Source: Galbibacter mesophilus
GTDB taxonomy: Bacteria; Bacteroidota; Bacteroidia; Flavobacteriales; Flavobacteriaceae
DNA length: 64,000 nucleotides
Assembly (NCBI RefSeq): GCF_023721415.1
Contig: NZ_JAMQVC010000001.1
Location: 806,001-870,000 of the forward strand
Direction of reading: 5' to 3'
Part shown: piece by piece, positions 43,788-53,653 of the stretch
How positions within the stretch are numbered: position 1 is the stretch's first letter
Layout: the number at the start of each line of letters is the position of its first letter
Notes under the pieces: generated by a model
Told to the model about the DNA's origin: nothing
Database searches by the model: none
Seen by the model: only the letters and a program-made list of their open reading frames with translations
Position numbers and translations under genes: made by a program

Positions 43788-43795
43788 CAAATGTA
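43788..43795 (-). promoter_or_regulatory. Candidate -7 promoter element of the TonB receptor gene
   Basis: On the minus strand TACATTTG matches TAnnTTTG, giving a 5' leader of about 80 nt before ATG 43701. It lies immediately past the pgi terminator. Confidence 0.55.
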
Positions 43796-43798
43796 AAT

Positions 43799-43846
43799 AA
43801 AAAACGCAACACTTTGATAGTATGCATATTAAAGTGTTGCGTTTTA
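43799..43846 (-). terminator. Intrinsic terminator after pgi
   Basis: A 15-bp stem AAAACGCAACACTTT/AAAGTGTTGCGTTTT is followed on the minus strand by a T-run. Confidence 0.9.
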
Positions 43847-43865
43847 CGAAAAGTTAAAGTTAGTG

Positions 43866-45506
43866 TTACCCTTTCTTATAGAACGTTAAGAGATTTAACG
43901 TTGAATTATCATGGGCACTAATTTTGTCGGATTTTATATCGCTTAGAATTGTTGATGCAAGTTGCTTTCCAAGTTCTACACCCCATTGATCGTAGCTAAA
44001 AATATTCCAAATAACCCCTTGCACAAAAATTTTATGTTCGTACATAGCGATAAGTTCGCCTAAAGCTTGCGGAGTTAATTTATCAATCAAAATAGAGTTG
44101 GTAGGCCTGTTACCTTCAAATAATTTAAAAGGCAACAAGCTGTTAATTTCTTCATCTGAAAGGTTTTTACCTTCCAATTCCGCTCTTACCTCTGCTTCAG
44201 TTTTGCCATTTAGTAAGGCCTCGGTCTGGGCGAAGTAGTTTGCCATTAATTTATCGTGGTGGTCTTTATCTCCGTGCAACGATTCTATAAACCCAATAAA
44301 ATCGGCTGGAATTAATTTTGTTCCTTGGTGGATCAACTGAAAGAAAGCATGCTGGGAATTGGTTCCTGGCTCTCCCCAAATAATTGTGCCTGTTTGATAG
44401 TTCACAGGATTTCCACTTCTGTCCACGCTCTTTCCATTGCTCTCCATAGTTCCCTGCTGTAAATAGGCAGCCAATCTATGAAGGTATTGCGAATAAGGGA
44501 TTAAAGCTTCGCTTTCCGCTCCGTAAAAATTATTGTACCAAACGCTTAAAAGTCCTAAAATAACCGGAATGTTTTTCTCAAACGGGGTTTCTTTAAAGTG
44601 CTCGTCCATAGCATTGGCACCAGCCAATAACTTATCAAAGTTTTCAAAACCAACGGAAAGTGCAATCGAAAGTCCGACCGCGCTCCACAAAGAAAAACGA
44701 CCGCCCACCCAGTCTTTCATCGGGAAAACATTTTCTGAATCAATTCCAAACTCGGCAATTTTTTCAAGATTCGTAGAAACCGCCACAAAATGAGCAGCAA
44801 TATCTTTTTGGGAAGCTGATTTTAAAAACCAGTTCTTTAAAGTTGTAGCATTGCTAAGCGTTTCTTGTGTAGTAAACGTTTTGGAAACAATTACAAAAAG
44901 AGTGGTTTCCGGGTCTAATTTTTTGATTGTTTCGTGCACATGATCCCCATCCACATTGCTCACAAAATGCACATTTAGATGGTTTTCGTAATACTGAAGT
45001 GCTTCCGTAACCATCGCAGGACCCAGGTCGGAACCACCTATACCAATATTTACCACATCGGTGAAGGCCTTACCTGTATATCCCTTCTTTTCACCAGAAA
45101 TGATACTTTCGGTAAATTTTTTAATCTTTCCTTTTACTTCATAAACTTCTGGCACAACATTTTCGCCATCCACCAAAATTTTATCACGGCTTTTTGCTCT
45201 CAACGCAGTATGCAAAACGGCCCTGCCTTCGGTTTCATTTATAAGATCTCCCGAAAAATACTTATCGATTGCCTCTTTAAGCTTTGTCTCTTCGGCTAAC
45301 TGTAATAAAAGCTTGTGTGTGGTGTCGTTTATTCTGTTTTTTGAATAATCTAGGTAAAAATCATTCCATTGAATTGTGTATTTGTTTGCCCTTTGCGAAT
45401 CTTCGGCAAACAACTGCTTCATGGATGTATGTTGAAATGTATTGTAGTGTTCTTGTAGCTTTTTCCAAGCGTCTAGGTTAGTTGGATTTACTGCTGCTAG
45501 TGGCAT
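43866..45506 (-). CDS. pgi: Glucose-6-phosphate isomerase
   Basis: A 546-residue glycolytic enzyme interconverting glucose 6-phosphate and fructose 6-phosphate. Family signatures are visible: [51 protein letters not shown] and [19 protein letters not shown]. The start ([14 protein letters not shown]) lies 29 bp inside the preceding M23 peptidase gene, in a different frame. It is the last gene of a four-gene minus-strand operon. Confidence 0.97.
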   Translation of the reverse strand: MPLAAVNPTNLDAWKKLQEHYNTFQHTSMKQLFAEDSQRANKYTIQWNDFYLDYSKNRINDTTHKLLLQLAEETKLKEAIDKYFSGDLINETEGRAVLHTALRAKSRDKILVDGENVVPEVYEVKGKIKKFTESIISGEKKGYTGKAFTDVVNIGIGGSDLGPAMVTEALQYYENHLNVHFVSNVDGDHVHETIKKLDPETTLFVIVSKTFTTQETLSNATTLKNWFLKSASQKDIAAHFVAVSTNLEKIAEFGIDSENVFPMKDWVGGRFSLWSAVGLSIALSVGFENFDKLLAGANAMDEHFKETPFEKNIPVILGLLSVWYNNFYGAESEALIPYSQYLHRLAAYLQQGTMESNGKSVDRSGNPVNYQTGTIIWGEPGTNSQHAFFQLIHQGTKLIPADFIGFIESLHGDKDHHDKLMANYFAQTEALLNGKTEAEVRAELEGKNLSDEEINSLLPFKLFEGNRPTNSILIDKLTPQALGELIAMYEHKIFVQGVIWNIFSYDQWGVELGKQLASTILSDIKSDKISAHDNSTLNLLTFYKKG

Positions 45507-46803
45507 TCTTCTGATTTAGTTCTGTTAAAAATTCTTCTTCATTTGTGGTTTCTTCACTCGGAAATACCAAGGAATCCAATCGCTTTTTAAATGGTTCGAT
45601 ATGGGCAAGGTATTTTACTTTAAGCGAATCACCTATTGGTTCAGCCTTTGGCAAATCTTGTCTAAAAGGGTCTACTTGCCTGCCGTTCTTCCAAAAACGA
45701 TAGCAAACGTGTGGGCCGCTGGTATTACCTGTCATTCCAATCCAGCCTATTACATCGCCTTGTTTTACATAATCTCCAACACGTACTTTACGTTTACTCA
45801 TATGAAGGTATTGCGTGCTATACGTACTGTTATGTTTTACTTTCACATAATTTCCATTCCCACCTCTTCTTGCGGATTCCACAACAGTTCCGTTGGCTGT
45901 TGACAAAATTGGAGTACCGATGGGGGCTGCAAAATCAGTTCCCTTGTGAGGACGTACTTTATTTCCATAATAGGCTATTCTTCGATTTAAGTTATACCTT
46001 GAAGATATTCTACTAAACTGAACAGGTGCCTTTAAAAACGCCCTTCTTAAATTCTTTGCTTTGTCATCAAAATAGTCTACAATGTGCTTGGTAGAATCGG
46101 TTTCAAACCTAAAGGAATAAAAAGGCTCCCCTTTATGCTCAAAATACGCTGCTTTTATTTTATCTACACCTGCGTAAATTGAATCATCGATATATTTTTC
46201 AGTGTAAATAACCTTAAACCTGTCGCCTTTCTGTATTCTGAAAAAGTCTACTGTCCAAGCATAAATATCGGACATTTTATACGCAACAATCGGACTTAAT
46301 CCTTGTTCTTGTAAAGTTTGATATAAAGAACTGTTGATAACGCCAGTAGCTTCGCGCTCAACTAGCTTTACTTCCTTTTTCCCTTTTTTAACCAATGTAG
46401 AATCGGCAAAATCTACCACCACATAATCGATACTATTGGGTTGATAGATAAAACATTTAGGCACCTGAAGGGAATCTTCTTTGGTGCAGAGAAGGGTATA
46501 GGGTTTCCCGACTTGTAGACTAGCAATATTAAAAGAATCCTTAGCTCCCTCTACAATATTATAAATCTGAGGATAGTCTAAATTATTTCGTTGTAAGATT
46601 TCACCAAAGCTATCACCTGCTTTAACGGTATCTCTTACTACAAGGTATTGATTGAGGTTATAACCAAATTCCTTTACTTCAATAGGTTCTAAATCTTCTG
46701 CTTTTACAACATTAGCTTCTTCAACCTTTTCTCTCTTCTCATCTTTGCACGATACTACGGCCAAAAGTGCCATACATAATAGTGCGAATACATTCTTTGG
46801 CAT
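45478..46803 (-). CDS. M23-family peptidase-like lipoprotein with altered zinc motif
   Basis: A 441-residue lipoprotein (VVSC, Cys19) of the LytM/M23 cell-wall hydrolase family. An N-terminal region (about 50-250) resembles the LysM/Csd-type flank of similar proteins, followed by the M23 core. The first zinc motif is His286-Lys-Gly-Thr-Asp290. The later motif, normally HxH, reads GPHVCYRF with His365 and Cys367, so one zinc ligand is replaced by cysteine. Its 3' end overlaps pgi by 29 bp and its start is 6 bp after kynA. The fold is clear; catalytic activity is uncertain, though I recall the HVC form in other Bacteroidota. Confidence 0.88.
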   Translation of the reverse strand: MPKNVFALLCMALLAVVSCKDEKREKVEEANVVKAEDLEPIEVKEFGYNLNQYLVVRDTVKAGDSFGEILQRNNLDYPQIYNIVEGAKDSFNIASLQVGKPYTLLCTKEDSLQVPKCFIYQPNSIDYVVVDFADSTLVKKGKKEVKLVEREATGVINSSLYQTLQEQGLSPIVAYKMSDIYAWTVDFFRIQKGDRFKVIYTEKYIDDSIYAGVDKIKAAYFEHKGEPFYSFRFETDSTKHIVDYFDDKAKNLRRAFLKAPVQFSRISSRYNLNRRIAYYGNKVRPHKGTDFAAPIGTPILSTANGTVVESARRGGNGNYVKVKHNSTYSTQYLHMSKRKVRVGDYVKQGDVIGWIGMTGNTSGPHVCYRFWKNGRQVDPFRQDLPKAEPIGDSLKVKYLAHIEPFKKRLDSLVFPSEETTNEEEFLTELNQKNATSSSKSN

Positions 46804-46809
46804 TTACAA

Positions 46810-47772
46810 TTAATTTGTTTGAGGGTTAAACATATGCTCCACCCACTGCTTTCCCCAGTCGGCTTTCTCTGTTTCACTCCAAATTTCTGGGAAAAATATA
46901 ATTTTCTGAAAACTTGGAGGTAAATAATCTTTCCAGTTCGTACCACCCGTGGCGTCTATGGTCTGTTCAGCTTTACTTAAATGTTTATAGGCTGCTCCCA
47001 TGTGCATCAAGTTCCAATTAACATTGGCGTTCACATCCAACTCCTTCATTGCACTGATTAACAACGGGTTATTTTTAACTTCTCGCGGCAAATGTAAGAA
47101 TTTTTCATAAATAGTACTCCCTTTCACCTCATTTGCAATTCTCATAAATCTTGGGGTGTACCTATATTCAAACTGTTTTAAGGTAAGCGTTTTTTCGTTG
47201 GTTTTAGTATCTACCGCCCCCTTTTTCCAATAAATATTTTCGTAAAGCACTTCTAGAGGGGCATCCGGTGTGAACTCTTCTTTTGCTTTCTGCGGAAGTA
47301 AATTGTAAAGCGGTGTAGAATAAATCTCTATCATCCTGAATTGAGCCGACTGAAAACCACTAGCCGGAAGCAGTGCCATTCGGTATTTTAAAAATTGCGA
47401 GCGATCCATTCCATTAATCATTACATTAAAGGAATTGATTAAAATTTTATAATAATTATTGATGCGCTCTATTTTAGTGATCAAAAATTCTGCTTTCTGC
47501 ACTTTGTCATCAATCAACTGCTTTTGCTCATGGATAATGAGTTTAAAATACAATTCTGTGATTTGATGGTACATGATGAAGATTTCTTCATCTGGAAAAT
47601 GAGTTCGCGGAATTTGAAGGCTCAATAAAGTGTCTAGATGGATATAATCCCAATACGTTAAATACTTTTCATAAAGCAGTCCGTCGAGATAAGAGCTAAG
47701 GTCTTGTCCAGAATTTTTATACTTCTCTTCTAGCTTTGCAATTTGTGCTTCAATTTCTGGCTTTATGTTCAT
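46810..47772 (-). CDS. kynA: Tryptophan 2,3-dioxygenase
   Basis: A 320-residue heme enzyme that opens the tryptophan indole ring to give N-formylkynurenine, the first step of the kynurenine pathway. Recognisable parts are the N-terminal YLTYWDYIHLDTLLSLQ, DEEIFIMYHQITELYFKLI (substrate-binding His), FQSAQFRMIEIYS and WNLMHMGAAYKHL, which holds the proximal heme His. No kynurenine-pathway partner is adjacent, but hppD and hmgA for tyrosine degradation lie upstream. It sits 4 bp after the DUF3108 gene. Confidence 0.95.
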   Translation of the reverse strand: MNIKPEIEAQIAKLEEKYKNSGQDLSSYLDGLLYEKYLTYWDYIHLDTLLSLQIPRTHFPDEEIFIMYHQITELYFKLIIHEQKQLIDDKVQKAEFLITKIERINNYYKILINSFNVMINGMDRSQFLKYRMALLPASGFQSAQFRMIEIYSTPLYNLLPQKAKEEFTPDAPLEVLYENIYWKKGAVDTKTNEKTLTLKQFEYRYTPRFMRIANEVKGSTIYEKFLHLPREVKNNPLLISAMKELDVNANVNWNLMHMGAAYKHLSKAEQTIDATGGTNWKDYLPPSFQKIIFFPEIWSETEKADWGKQWVEHMFNPQTN

Positions 47773-47776
47773 TTAT

Positions 47777-48571
47777 TTAATCCATAATAATTTTAAACTG
47801 ATGCTTCAATCCTTTAAAAGCTTCCAAATCGGCTTTAATAGAACCCACCAAAATATCTGCTTTTATCCTAATAGGCATTTTATTTTCATCATCAGAAACC
47901 CAAAGTGTTAAACTTTCTTCTTCTTTGAAGATACGTCCTGACTGAACGTATGGTCTAAACTTCAAGCACTTAATTTTACCAAACTTTGTGTTTAAAGTCT
48001 CGTGACCTAAATACTTCAGTTTGAATTTAAACAGACCGTCATCATCAAAAAGAATATCGGAAACGAATTCCTGTCCTTTGGTTAAATTATGCCTGTCTAC
48101 CTTATTTCTCATGTAATAAAAAGCCGAAATAAGATCTTGCACATTCTTATTTATTTTGAAACTTTGCTCCGTATCGTGCTTATGATCTTCTAAAATGGCT
48201 TTATTGGTAGTATAATCGAAGTTTATCTCCAAATCTTTTGTGTGACCACCTTCGTCTATCTTTCTAATGAATTTATAAGGCTGCCCGGTTTCTTTATCGA
48301 AGTAGCTTTCGTAGTTATCGTCTACTTTAAAGAAAAGACTTGCCAAACCAGTAGTTTGACCTTTCCCTACAACGTGAAAAACCTCTCTACCTTGTATGTA
48401 GTCGTTTTTCACTTCAAGGGTGGCATAACTGGCGTTGAATATTCCATAATGAATACGGAATTTGAACCATTCCCCTGTCTGAAAGGAATCCGATTTAAAT
48501 TCTTCATTTTGGCTATAATTCACAAATGCTGTGGACCAAAATAAGGTTAGGGCTATTAAAATCTTCTTCAT
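47777..48571 (-). CDS. Exported DUF3108 family protein
   Basis: A 264-residue periplasmic or secreted protein. The signal peptide MKKILIALTLFWSTAFVNYS begins at ATG 48571, preferred over an in-frame start 69 bp upstream that would add a non-signal extension. The mature part is an antiparallel beta protein (EWFKFRIHYGIFNASYATLE, GKIKCLKFRPYVQSGRIF, LTLWVSDDENKMPIRIKADI), typical of DUF3108, whose fold recalls LolA-like lipid binders. The function is unknown. It heads the operon with kynA, the M23 gene and pgi. Confidence 0.82.
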   Translation of the reverse strand: MKKILIALTLFWSTAFVNYSQNEEFKSDSFQTGEWFKFRIHYGIFNASYATLEVKNDYIQGREVFHVVGKGQTTGLASLFFKVDDNYESYFDKETGQPYKFIRKIDEGGHTKDLEINFDYTTNKAILEDHKHDTEQSFKINKNVQDLISAFYYMRNKVDRHNLTKGQEFVSDILFDDDGLFKFKLKYLGHETLNTKFGKIKCLKFRPYVQSGRIFKEEESLTLWVSDDENKMPIRIKADILVGSIKADLEAFKGLKHQFKIIMD

Positions 48572-48721
48572 AATCAGCGTTATTGGTGTAAAAATAATAA
48601 ATTCAATTACATTATAATTCTCTATGGTTATAATTAACAATTATTATTCCAAAAGTATCAAATGGACTAAATATCAAATTCGCACTAATGTAATTATGAT
48701 ATGAATAGGCAAATAGTATAA

Positions 48722-48825
48722 AAGCAAAAAACTCGACCGAAGCCGAGTTTTTTTCATTAACCAACCAAAACTTTAAATTATGAAAACTTTACTTAAAGTC
48801 TGCAAAGGGCACCACCCCTTTTGCG
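48722..48825 (-). ncRNA. Candidate ~100-nt small RNA or attenuated leader
   Basis: On the minus strand a consensus promoter (TTG-N19-TAACTTTG, 48859-48830) is followed by a 5' hairpin GCAAAAGGG/CCCTTTGC (loop GTGGTG) and a U/A-rich middle. It ends in an intrinsic terminator ACTCGGC-TTCG-GTCGAGT with flanking A and T runs. The UUCG tetraloop is typical of strong terminators. It ends ~150 bp before the DUF3108 start, so it may be either a free RNA or an attenuator for that operon. No open frame of note lies within it. Confidence 0.65.
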
Positions 48826-48829
48826 AGTG

Positions 48830-48859
48830 CAAAGTTAGCACAATACAAATGTTATGCAA
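48830..48859 (-). promoter_or_regulatory. Full-consensus Bacteroidota promoter of the candidate small RNA
   Basis: TTG (48859-48857) and TAACTTTG (48837-48830) are 19 bp apart, the best match to the TTG-N(17-23)-TAnnTTTG pattern seen in this window. Confidence 0.7.
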
Positions 48860-48945
48860 GCATAATAAATAAGTTTAACTTTTTTAACATTGAGTAAGCA
48901 AATTGTTGTATGTGTAATTAATAATTTGACAAAAAAATGATTGAT

Positions 48946-50085
48946 TTATAGCGTTCCTCGCATTTCCTGCTCTCTTTCAATAGCTTCAAACAGCGCCTTA
49001 AAGTTGCCTTTTCCAAAGGATTTCGCTCCCTTTCTTTGAATAATTTCAATGAACATAGTAGGCCTATCCAGCACTGGCTTGGTGAACAATTGTAAAAGAT
49101 AGCCTTCATCGTCCCTATCGATAAGAATTCCCAGTTCCTGTAGCGGTTTCAAATCTTCATCTATCTTTCCAACCCTATCAAGTACAGTATCGTAATAGGT
49201 GTCTGGCACATGGAGAAATTCAACACCACGGCTTTTTAATTGGCTGACCGTTTCAATAATGTTATCCGTTGCCAATGCAATATGTTGCACCCCCGCACCA
49301 TTATAAAACTCAATATATTCTTCAATTTGTGATTTTTTCTTTCCTTCCGCTGGTTCATTTATAGGAAATTTAATCCTACCGTTACCATTACTCATCACCT
49401 TACTCATTAAGGCTGTGTAATCGGTAGAAATGTCTTTGTCATCAAAAGAAACTAGCTGAGCAAATCCCATCACTTTCGCATAAAACTCGCACCATTTTCT
49501 CATTTCGTTCCAACCTACATTACCCACCATATGGTCTATGAATTTTAAACCAACCGGTTCCGGCCTATACTCTGGGTTCCATACTTTGAAACCTGGCATA
49601 AAAGCACCTTCATAATCTCCTCTCTCCACAAAAACATGGACTGTTTCCCCATAAGTATGAATTCCCGAAAGAACCACTTTACCGTGTTTATCTTCCAACG
49701 TTTTGGGTTCCATAAAGCTTTTTGCACCACGTTTGGTGGTTTCTTCATAACTTTTAGCAGCATCATCTACCCAAAGTGCTACGACCTTCACACCATCTCC
49801 GTGCTTTTCTATATGCTCATTGATTTCACCTCCTTCTTTTAAAGGGGACGTAAGAACAATTCTTATTTTATCCTGCTGAAGAACATAAGAAACACTATCC
49901 TTTCTTCCTGTTTCTAGTCCGGCATACGCCACGGGTTGAAAACCCCACGCAGATTGATAATAATGCGCTGCCTGCTTTGCATTTCCCACATATAACTCAA
50001 CATAATCGGTGCCGAGCAATGGCAAAAAATCTTCTGCAGCTTCTACTTCTTTTTTTAATTTTAATGATGTAGTATCGTGTGACAT
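48946..50085 (-). CDS. hppD: 4-Hydroxyphenylpyruvate dioxygenase
   Basis: A 379-residue Fe(II) enzyme turning 4-hydroxyphenylpyruvate into homogentisate in tyrosine degradation. Two vicinal-oxygen-chelate halves are seen. The metal ligands are suggested by GLKFIDHMVGNV (His), GVQHIALATDNI (His) and PTMFIEIIQRKG (Glu). The last part, GAKSFGKGNFKALFEAIERE, is the typical C-terminal helix gate. It lies 41 bp after hmgA on the same strand, so the two form an operon. Confidence 0.97.
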   Translation of the reverse strand: MSHDTTSLKLKKEVEAAEDFLPLLGTDYVELYVGNAKQAAHYYQSAWGFQPVAYAGLETGRKDSVSYVLQQDKIRIVLTSPLKEGGEINEHIEKHGDGVKVVALWVDDAAKSYEETTKRGAKSFMEPKTLEDKHGKVVLSGIHTYGETVHVFVERGDYEGAFMPGFKVWNPEYRPEPVGLKFIDHMVGNVGWNEMRKWCEFYAKVMGFAQLVSFDDKDISTDYTALMSKVMSNGNGRIKFPINEPAEGKKKSQIEEYIEFYNGAGVQHIALATDNIIETVSQLKSRGVEFLHVPDTYYDTVLDRVGKIDEDLKPLQELGILIDRDDEGYLLQLFTKPVLDRPTMFIEIIQRKGAKSFGKGNFKALFEAIEREQEMRGTL

Positions 50086-50126
50086 AGTATAAATTTCAAA
50101 ATTTTTTATCTCTTGTTAGTAATTGA

Positions 50127-51284
50127 TTACTCCAACCACGATTGGTAATAAGTATCATCAGCTATTTCCATGGCCTCTTTTGTTAACTGCAAAGGCTTAA
50201 AAGTATCTACCATAACAGCTAATTCTTCTGTTTCTGTCTTACCAATGCTTCGTTCTACAGCACCAGGGTGTGGTCCGTGGGGAATTCCAGCGGGATGCAA
50301 AGAAATATGGCCTTTTTCAATATCGTTTCTGCTCATAAAATCACCATCCACGTAATAGAGCACCTCATCTGAATCTATGTTACTATGGTTGTAAGGTGCC
50401 GGAATGCTTTCTGGATGATAATCATACAACCTCGGCACAAAACTACAAACCACAAAGGCATCTGTTTCAAATGTTTGGTGTACAGGTGGCGGTTGATGGA
50501 TTCTACCAGTTATGGGCTCGAAATCATGAATGCTCAATGCGTAAGGATAATTAAAACCATCGTAGCCCACCACGTCAAACGGATGGGTAGCATAAATCAT
50601 ATCAAAAATTTCGTTTTGCTTTTTAATTTTCATTAAGAAGTCGCCTTTTTCATCGTGGGTCTCCAATTCAGAAGGTCTTCTTATATCGCGTTCGCAAAAT
50701 GGAGAATGCTCCAAAAGTTGCCCAAACCAATTTCTGTATTTTTTCGGGGTGTAGATTGGCCTACGAGATTCTACAATAAAGAGCCTGTTGTCTTCCGTTT
50801 CAAAATCTATTTTGTAGATAATGCCTCGCGGGATAATTAGATAATCTCCATATTTAAAATCGATATTCCCAAGGTGCGTTCTTAGTTTTCCATTTCCTTT
50901 ATGAATGAAAATCATTTCATCGGCATCAGCATTTTTATAAAAATAATCTTCCGTAGAACTTTTGGGTGCCGCGAGTTGAATGGTACAATCAGAGTTGGTT
51001 AAAATGGATTTTCTACTTTCAAGAAAATCTTCTTCAGGTTGAATTTTAAACCCGTGAAATCGGTAAGACTGTATATTATTACCCTCTGCAATTTTCGGAG
51101 AAACATCCAACTTGGATTTTATTTCCTTCACTTGCGTGGGCCTATGAACGTGATAAAGATTGGAAGACATTCCGTCGAAACCAATGGTACCGAACAACTG
51201 TTCATAATAAAGGCTTCCATCTGGCTTTTTAAAAATAGTGTGTCTTTTGTGTGGTATCTTTCCTAATTTATGATAAAATGGCAT
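50127..51284 (-). CDS. hmgA: Homogentisate 1,2-dioxygenase
   Basis: A 385-residue cupin-fold iron enzyme cleaving the homogentisate ring to maleylacetoacetate, the step after HppD. Key segments are IIPRGIIYKIDFE, PVHQTFETDAFVVCSFVPRL, YNHSNIDSDEVLYYVDGDFM and HPAGIPHGPHPGAVER, which contain the iron-binding His/Glu residues. It is a short bacteroidete form (the human enzyme has ~445 residues). It precedes hppD in an apparent operon. Maleylacetoacetate isomerase and fumarylacetoacetase are not in the window. Confidence 0.93.
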   Translation of the reverse strand: MPFYHKLGKIPHKRHTIFKKPDGSLYYEQLFGTIGFDGMSSNLYHVHRPTQVKEIKSKLDVSPKIAEGNNIQSYRFHGFKIQPEEDFLESRKSILTNSDCTIQLAAPKSSTEDYFYKNADADEMIFIHKGNGKLRTHLGNIDFKYGDYLIIPRGIIYKIDFETEDNRLFIVESRRPIYTPKKYRNWFGQLLEHSPFCERDIRRPSELETHDEKGDFLMKIKKQNEIFDMIYATHPFDVVGYDGFNYPYALSIHDFEPITGRIHQPPPVHQTFETDAFVVCSFVPRLYDYHPESIPAPYNHSNIDSDEVLYYVDGDFMSRNDIEKGHISLHPAGIPHGPHPGAVERSIGKTETEELAVMVDTFKPLQLTKEAMEIADDTYYQSWLE

Positions 51285-51422
51285 AACGAAAACGTTTGAA
51301 TACTACAAATATCGTAATAATTTATGTGGATTTCCGCTAATGAATTCTTAAAGAAATAATATAATCCATCTTTGAGCTTTTAATTAGAACGAAGCAGTTC
51401 TTTTTTCTGTTTTCAGAATACC

Positions 51423-53648
51423 TTAAAACCAAAAACCGATGCTAACGTAAAACCAAAGGTCACCAGCTTCTGGGGAGTAGGCGGCTTTCGCTTGGAGCGG
51501 ACCAATAATCGACTCGTACCCATAACCTATAGCATATCCAGTATAATCTGGAAGGCTGAACCACTCTCCCGATTCAAAAATGCGATCGTCTGCATTCGCT
51601 ATATTAGCGGTTATGTTAATGTGATTTTGGGGCACAAATTCCCAGTCGGCATTAAAAGTAGCTTTTACATAACTATCGCCTCCAAAACCAAGAAAATCGT
51701 ATCCTAAAAACGGTGTAATGTTATTTATGAAATCATTTCCGAAACCACCCAGCACAAAATCAAATGCTTGTACGTTGGTGTTTTCTATTTTAAATCCACC
51801 TTCCGTAAAAAAATCGAATGACATATTTCTGGCAAACGGAACCGCAAAACCCATTTTAGCCTTTGCAATTGAAAATTTATCTGATTTCTCCTCAAAACCG
51901 CTGGAAAAAAGGTACAAGTGAAAATCACCATCAAAAAACAATCCTTTAGAAGGGAAATATTTATCGTCTAGCGTATCGAATTTTAAATAGCCATAGCCAC
52001 TGTAATAATTATCATTTTCAATAACAATACCTTCCTTATCGTCTGTGGCAATGGTTTCACTTTCAATTTTCAAATACTTATGTTCTATTCCCAAACCAAA
52101 GGTAAACTCTTCTTTCCATACCGTTTGTGCATAAAGCTGATTGGTAAAATCGGAGATTTCTATATCCAACTTGTTAACATCAGGCAACTCTTCTGTAACA
52201 TTGCCTTGCACAAAATCGAACTCCACGCCCTTTGCAAACGAGTTGAAACGGGACTTAACCCCAAAACTCCAATAAAAACCTTTATCCAAATAGTATTCAA
52301 AGTTATACCGAATGTAATCCCCTATGATAAAGTCAAAATACACATTATCGTCCTTAAAAAAGAGGTTCTTCTTGGTAATGTTCACGATCCCCGCAGTTTT
52401 ATACAAACCGTCATAATGAACACCAAGTTTTAGGAACATATTCGTACTTCTTTCAATAATTGGAACAGTTAATTTATAGCCTTCTTCATTAGGTCTGATT
52501 TCGTAGCGAACACTATTAAAATTATTGGTGGCCGCTAAATTGCTCATCCCTTGATCTATTTGGTCGAAATCGGTGTATTCTTCTGTTTTATACCTCAACT
52601 TTCCTTTCAAATAAGCTCGCGTGTAACTATCATTTCCCTGAAAAGACAATCTGTCAATTAGAAAAGTATCCACCGCCTTTCCAGGATATTGTTTTATGGG
52701 TGGCCGCTTTTGCAATTTGGCAATGCTATCCAACGAAAGTAATTTGTTTTGACCAGCTTCATACCCACTTTCAATAATTTTCATACCCTGATTGAAGGAC
52801 AGAATATTGTACGGTTCAATATTGGGTTTTATATGGACATCGGTTCTTTTCAACTTATCTTTCATATCATTTACCGTGTTGTAGTAATTGATCTGTACCA
52901 AAACATCGGTGGCCGATTTTAATTTGTCACGCTTCAACAGCGGGTCCTGCACATCGACCCCTATGATTATATCTGCACCTTCCGCCAATACTTCATCAAC
53001 TGGATAATTATTTTGTACACCGCCATCTACCAACAACCTATCGCCATAAGGAACCGGTTCAAAAAAAGACGGGATGGCAGCACTGGCTGAGAGTGCCCTT
53101 GGCAAATAACCTTCATCCAGTTTTACCTGTTCTCCGGTTTCAACATCGGTTGCCATACAAAAAAACGGAATAGGAAGATCGCTGAAGTTTTCTACGTCAT
53201 TTACATTAAAAAGCAATCTAGAAAGTAAATTATAAAGGTTCTGACCTTTGGATAATGAGGTAGGAAAAGAAATCTTGAATTTATCAAAAGGCAAGGTTAA
53301 TGCATATTTTTCGTAGCTACTTTTCTCATAAAAAGACATGGCCGACCTCGGAATTTTATCCTGAAGTAGGATATCAAAATTGGTTTCTTTAAAAATAGAA
53401 TCCAATTGATGCGCAGAATACCCCGCAGCATATAAAGCACCAATAATGGCACCCATACTGGTTCCGCCAATATAATCAACGCGAACTCCGGCTTCTTCAA
53501 TAGCTTTTAATGCGCCAATGTGCGCCAAGCCTTTAGCGCCTCCTCCACTTAATACCAACCCAACTTTTGGGTCTGCTTTCTCCTCTTGCTGCGCAAATCC
53601 AACGGCAGCCAACATTAGTAACATTATTAGCAGTAACCTATTCTTCAT
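51423..53648 (-). CDS. Patatin-like phospholipase with C-terminal Omp85-type barrel
   Basis: A 741-residue outer-membrane protein. After a signal peptide (to about FAQQ) comes a patatin domain with the oxyanion motif SGGGAKGLAHIGAL, the nucleophile Ser64 in GGTSMG and catalytic Asp208 in VDGGVQNNYP. A POTRA-like segment (about 330-400) and a 16-strand-type barrel follow, ending in FWF. This matches type Vd (PlpD-like) proteins and flavobacterial patatin-barrel proteins. The catalytic dyad is intact, so lipid hydrolysis is expected. It starts 5 bp after uvrC ends and is probably in the same transcript. Confidence 0.92.
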   Translation of the reverse strand: MKNRLLLIMLLMLAAVGFAQQEEKADPKVGLVLSGGGAKGLAHIGALKAIEEAGVRVDYIGGTSMGAIIGALYAAGYSAHQLDSIFKETNFDILLQDKIPRSAMSFYEKSSYEKYALTLPFDKFKISFPTSLSKGQNLYNLLSRLLFNVNDVENFSDLPIPFFCMATDVETGEQVKLDEGYLPRALSASAAIPSFFEPVPYGDRLLVDGGVQNNYPVDEVLAEGADIIIGVDVQDPLLKRDKLKSATDVLVQINYYNTVNDMKDKLKRTDVHIKPNIEPYNILSFNQGMKIIESGYEAGQNKLLSLDSIAKLQKRPPIKQYPGKAVDTFLIDRLSFQGNDSYTRAYLKGKLRYKTEEYTDFDQIDQGMSNLAATNNFNSVRYEIRPNEEGYKLTVPIIERSTNMFLKLGVHYDGLYKTAGIVNITKKNLFFKDDNVYFDFIIGDYIRYNFEYYLDKGFYWSFGVKSRFNSFAKGVEFDFVQGNVTEELPDVNKLDIEISDFTNQLYAQTVWKEEFTFGLGIEHKYLKIESETIATDDKEGIVIENDNYYSGYGYLKFDTLDDKYFPSKGLFFDGDFHLYLFSSGFEEKSDKFSIAKAKMGFAVPFARNMSFDFFTEGGFKIENTNVQAFDFVLGGFGNDFINNITPFLGYDFLGFGGDSYVKATFNADWEFVPQNHINITANIANADDRIFESGEWFSLPDYTGYAIGYGYESIIGPLQAKAAYSPEAGDLWFYVSIGFWF

Positions 53649-53653
53649 GTATA

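Noticed and set aside
48780-48872. 31-codon plus-strand frame rich in Cys and His (MKTLLKVCKGHH...)
   Set aside because: It is antisense to the candidate small RNA and its promoter; the Cys/His come from the hairpin sequence and no plus-strand promoter was found.
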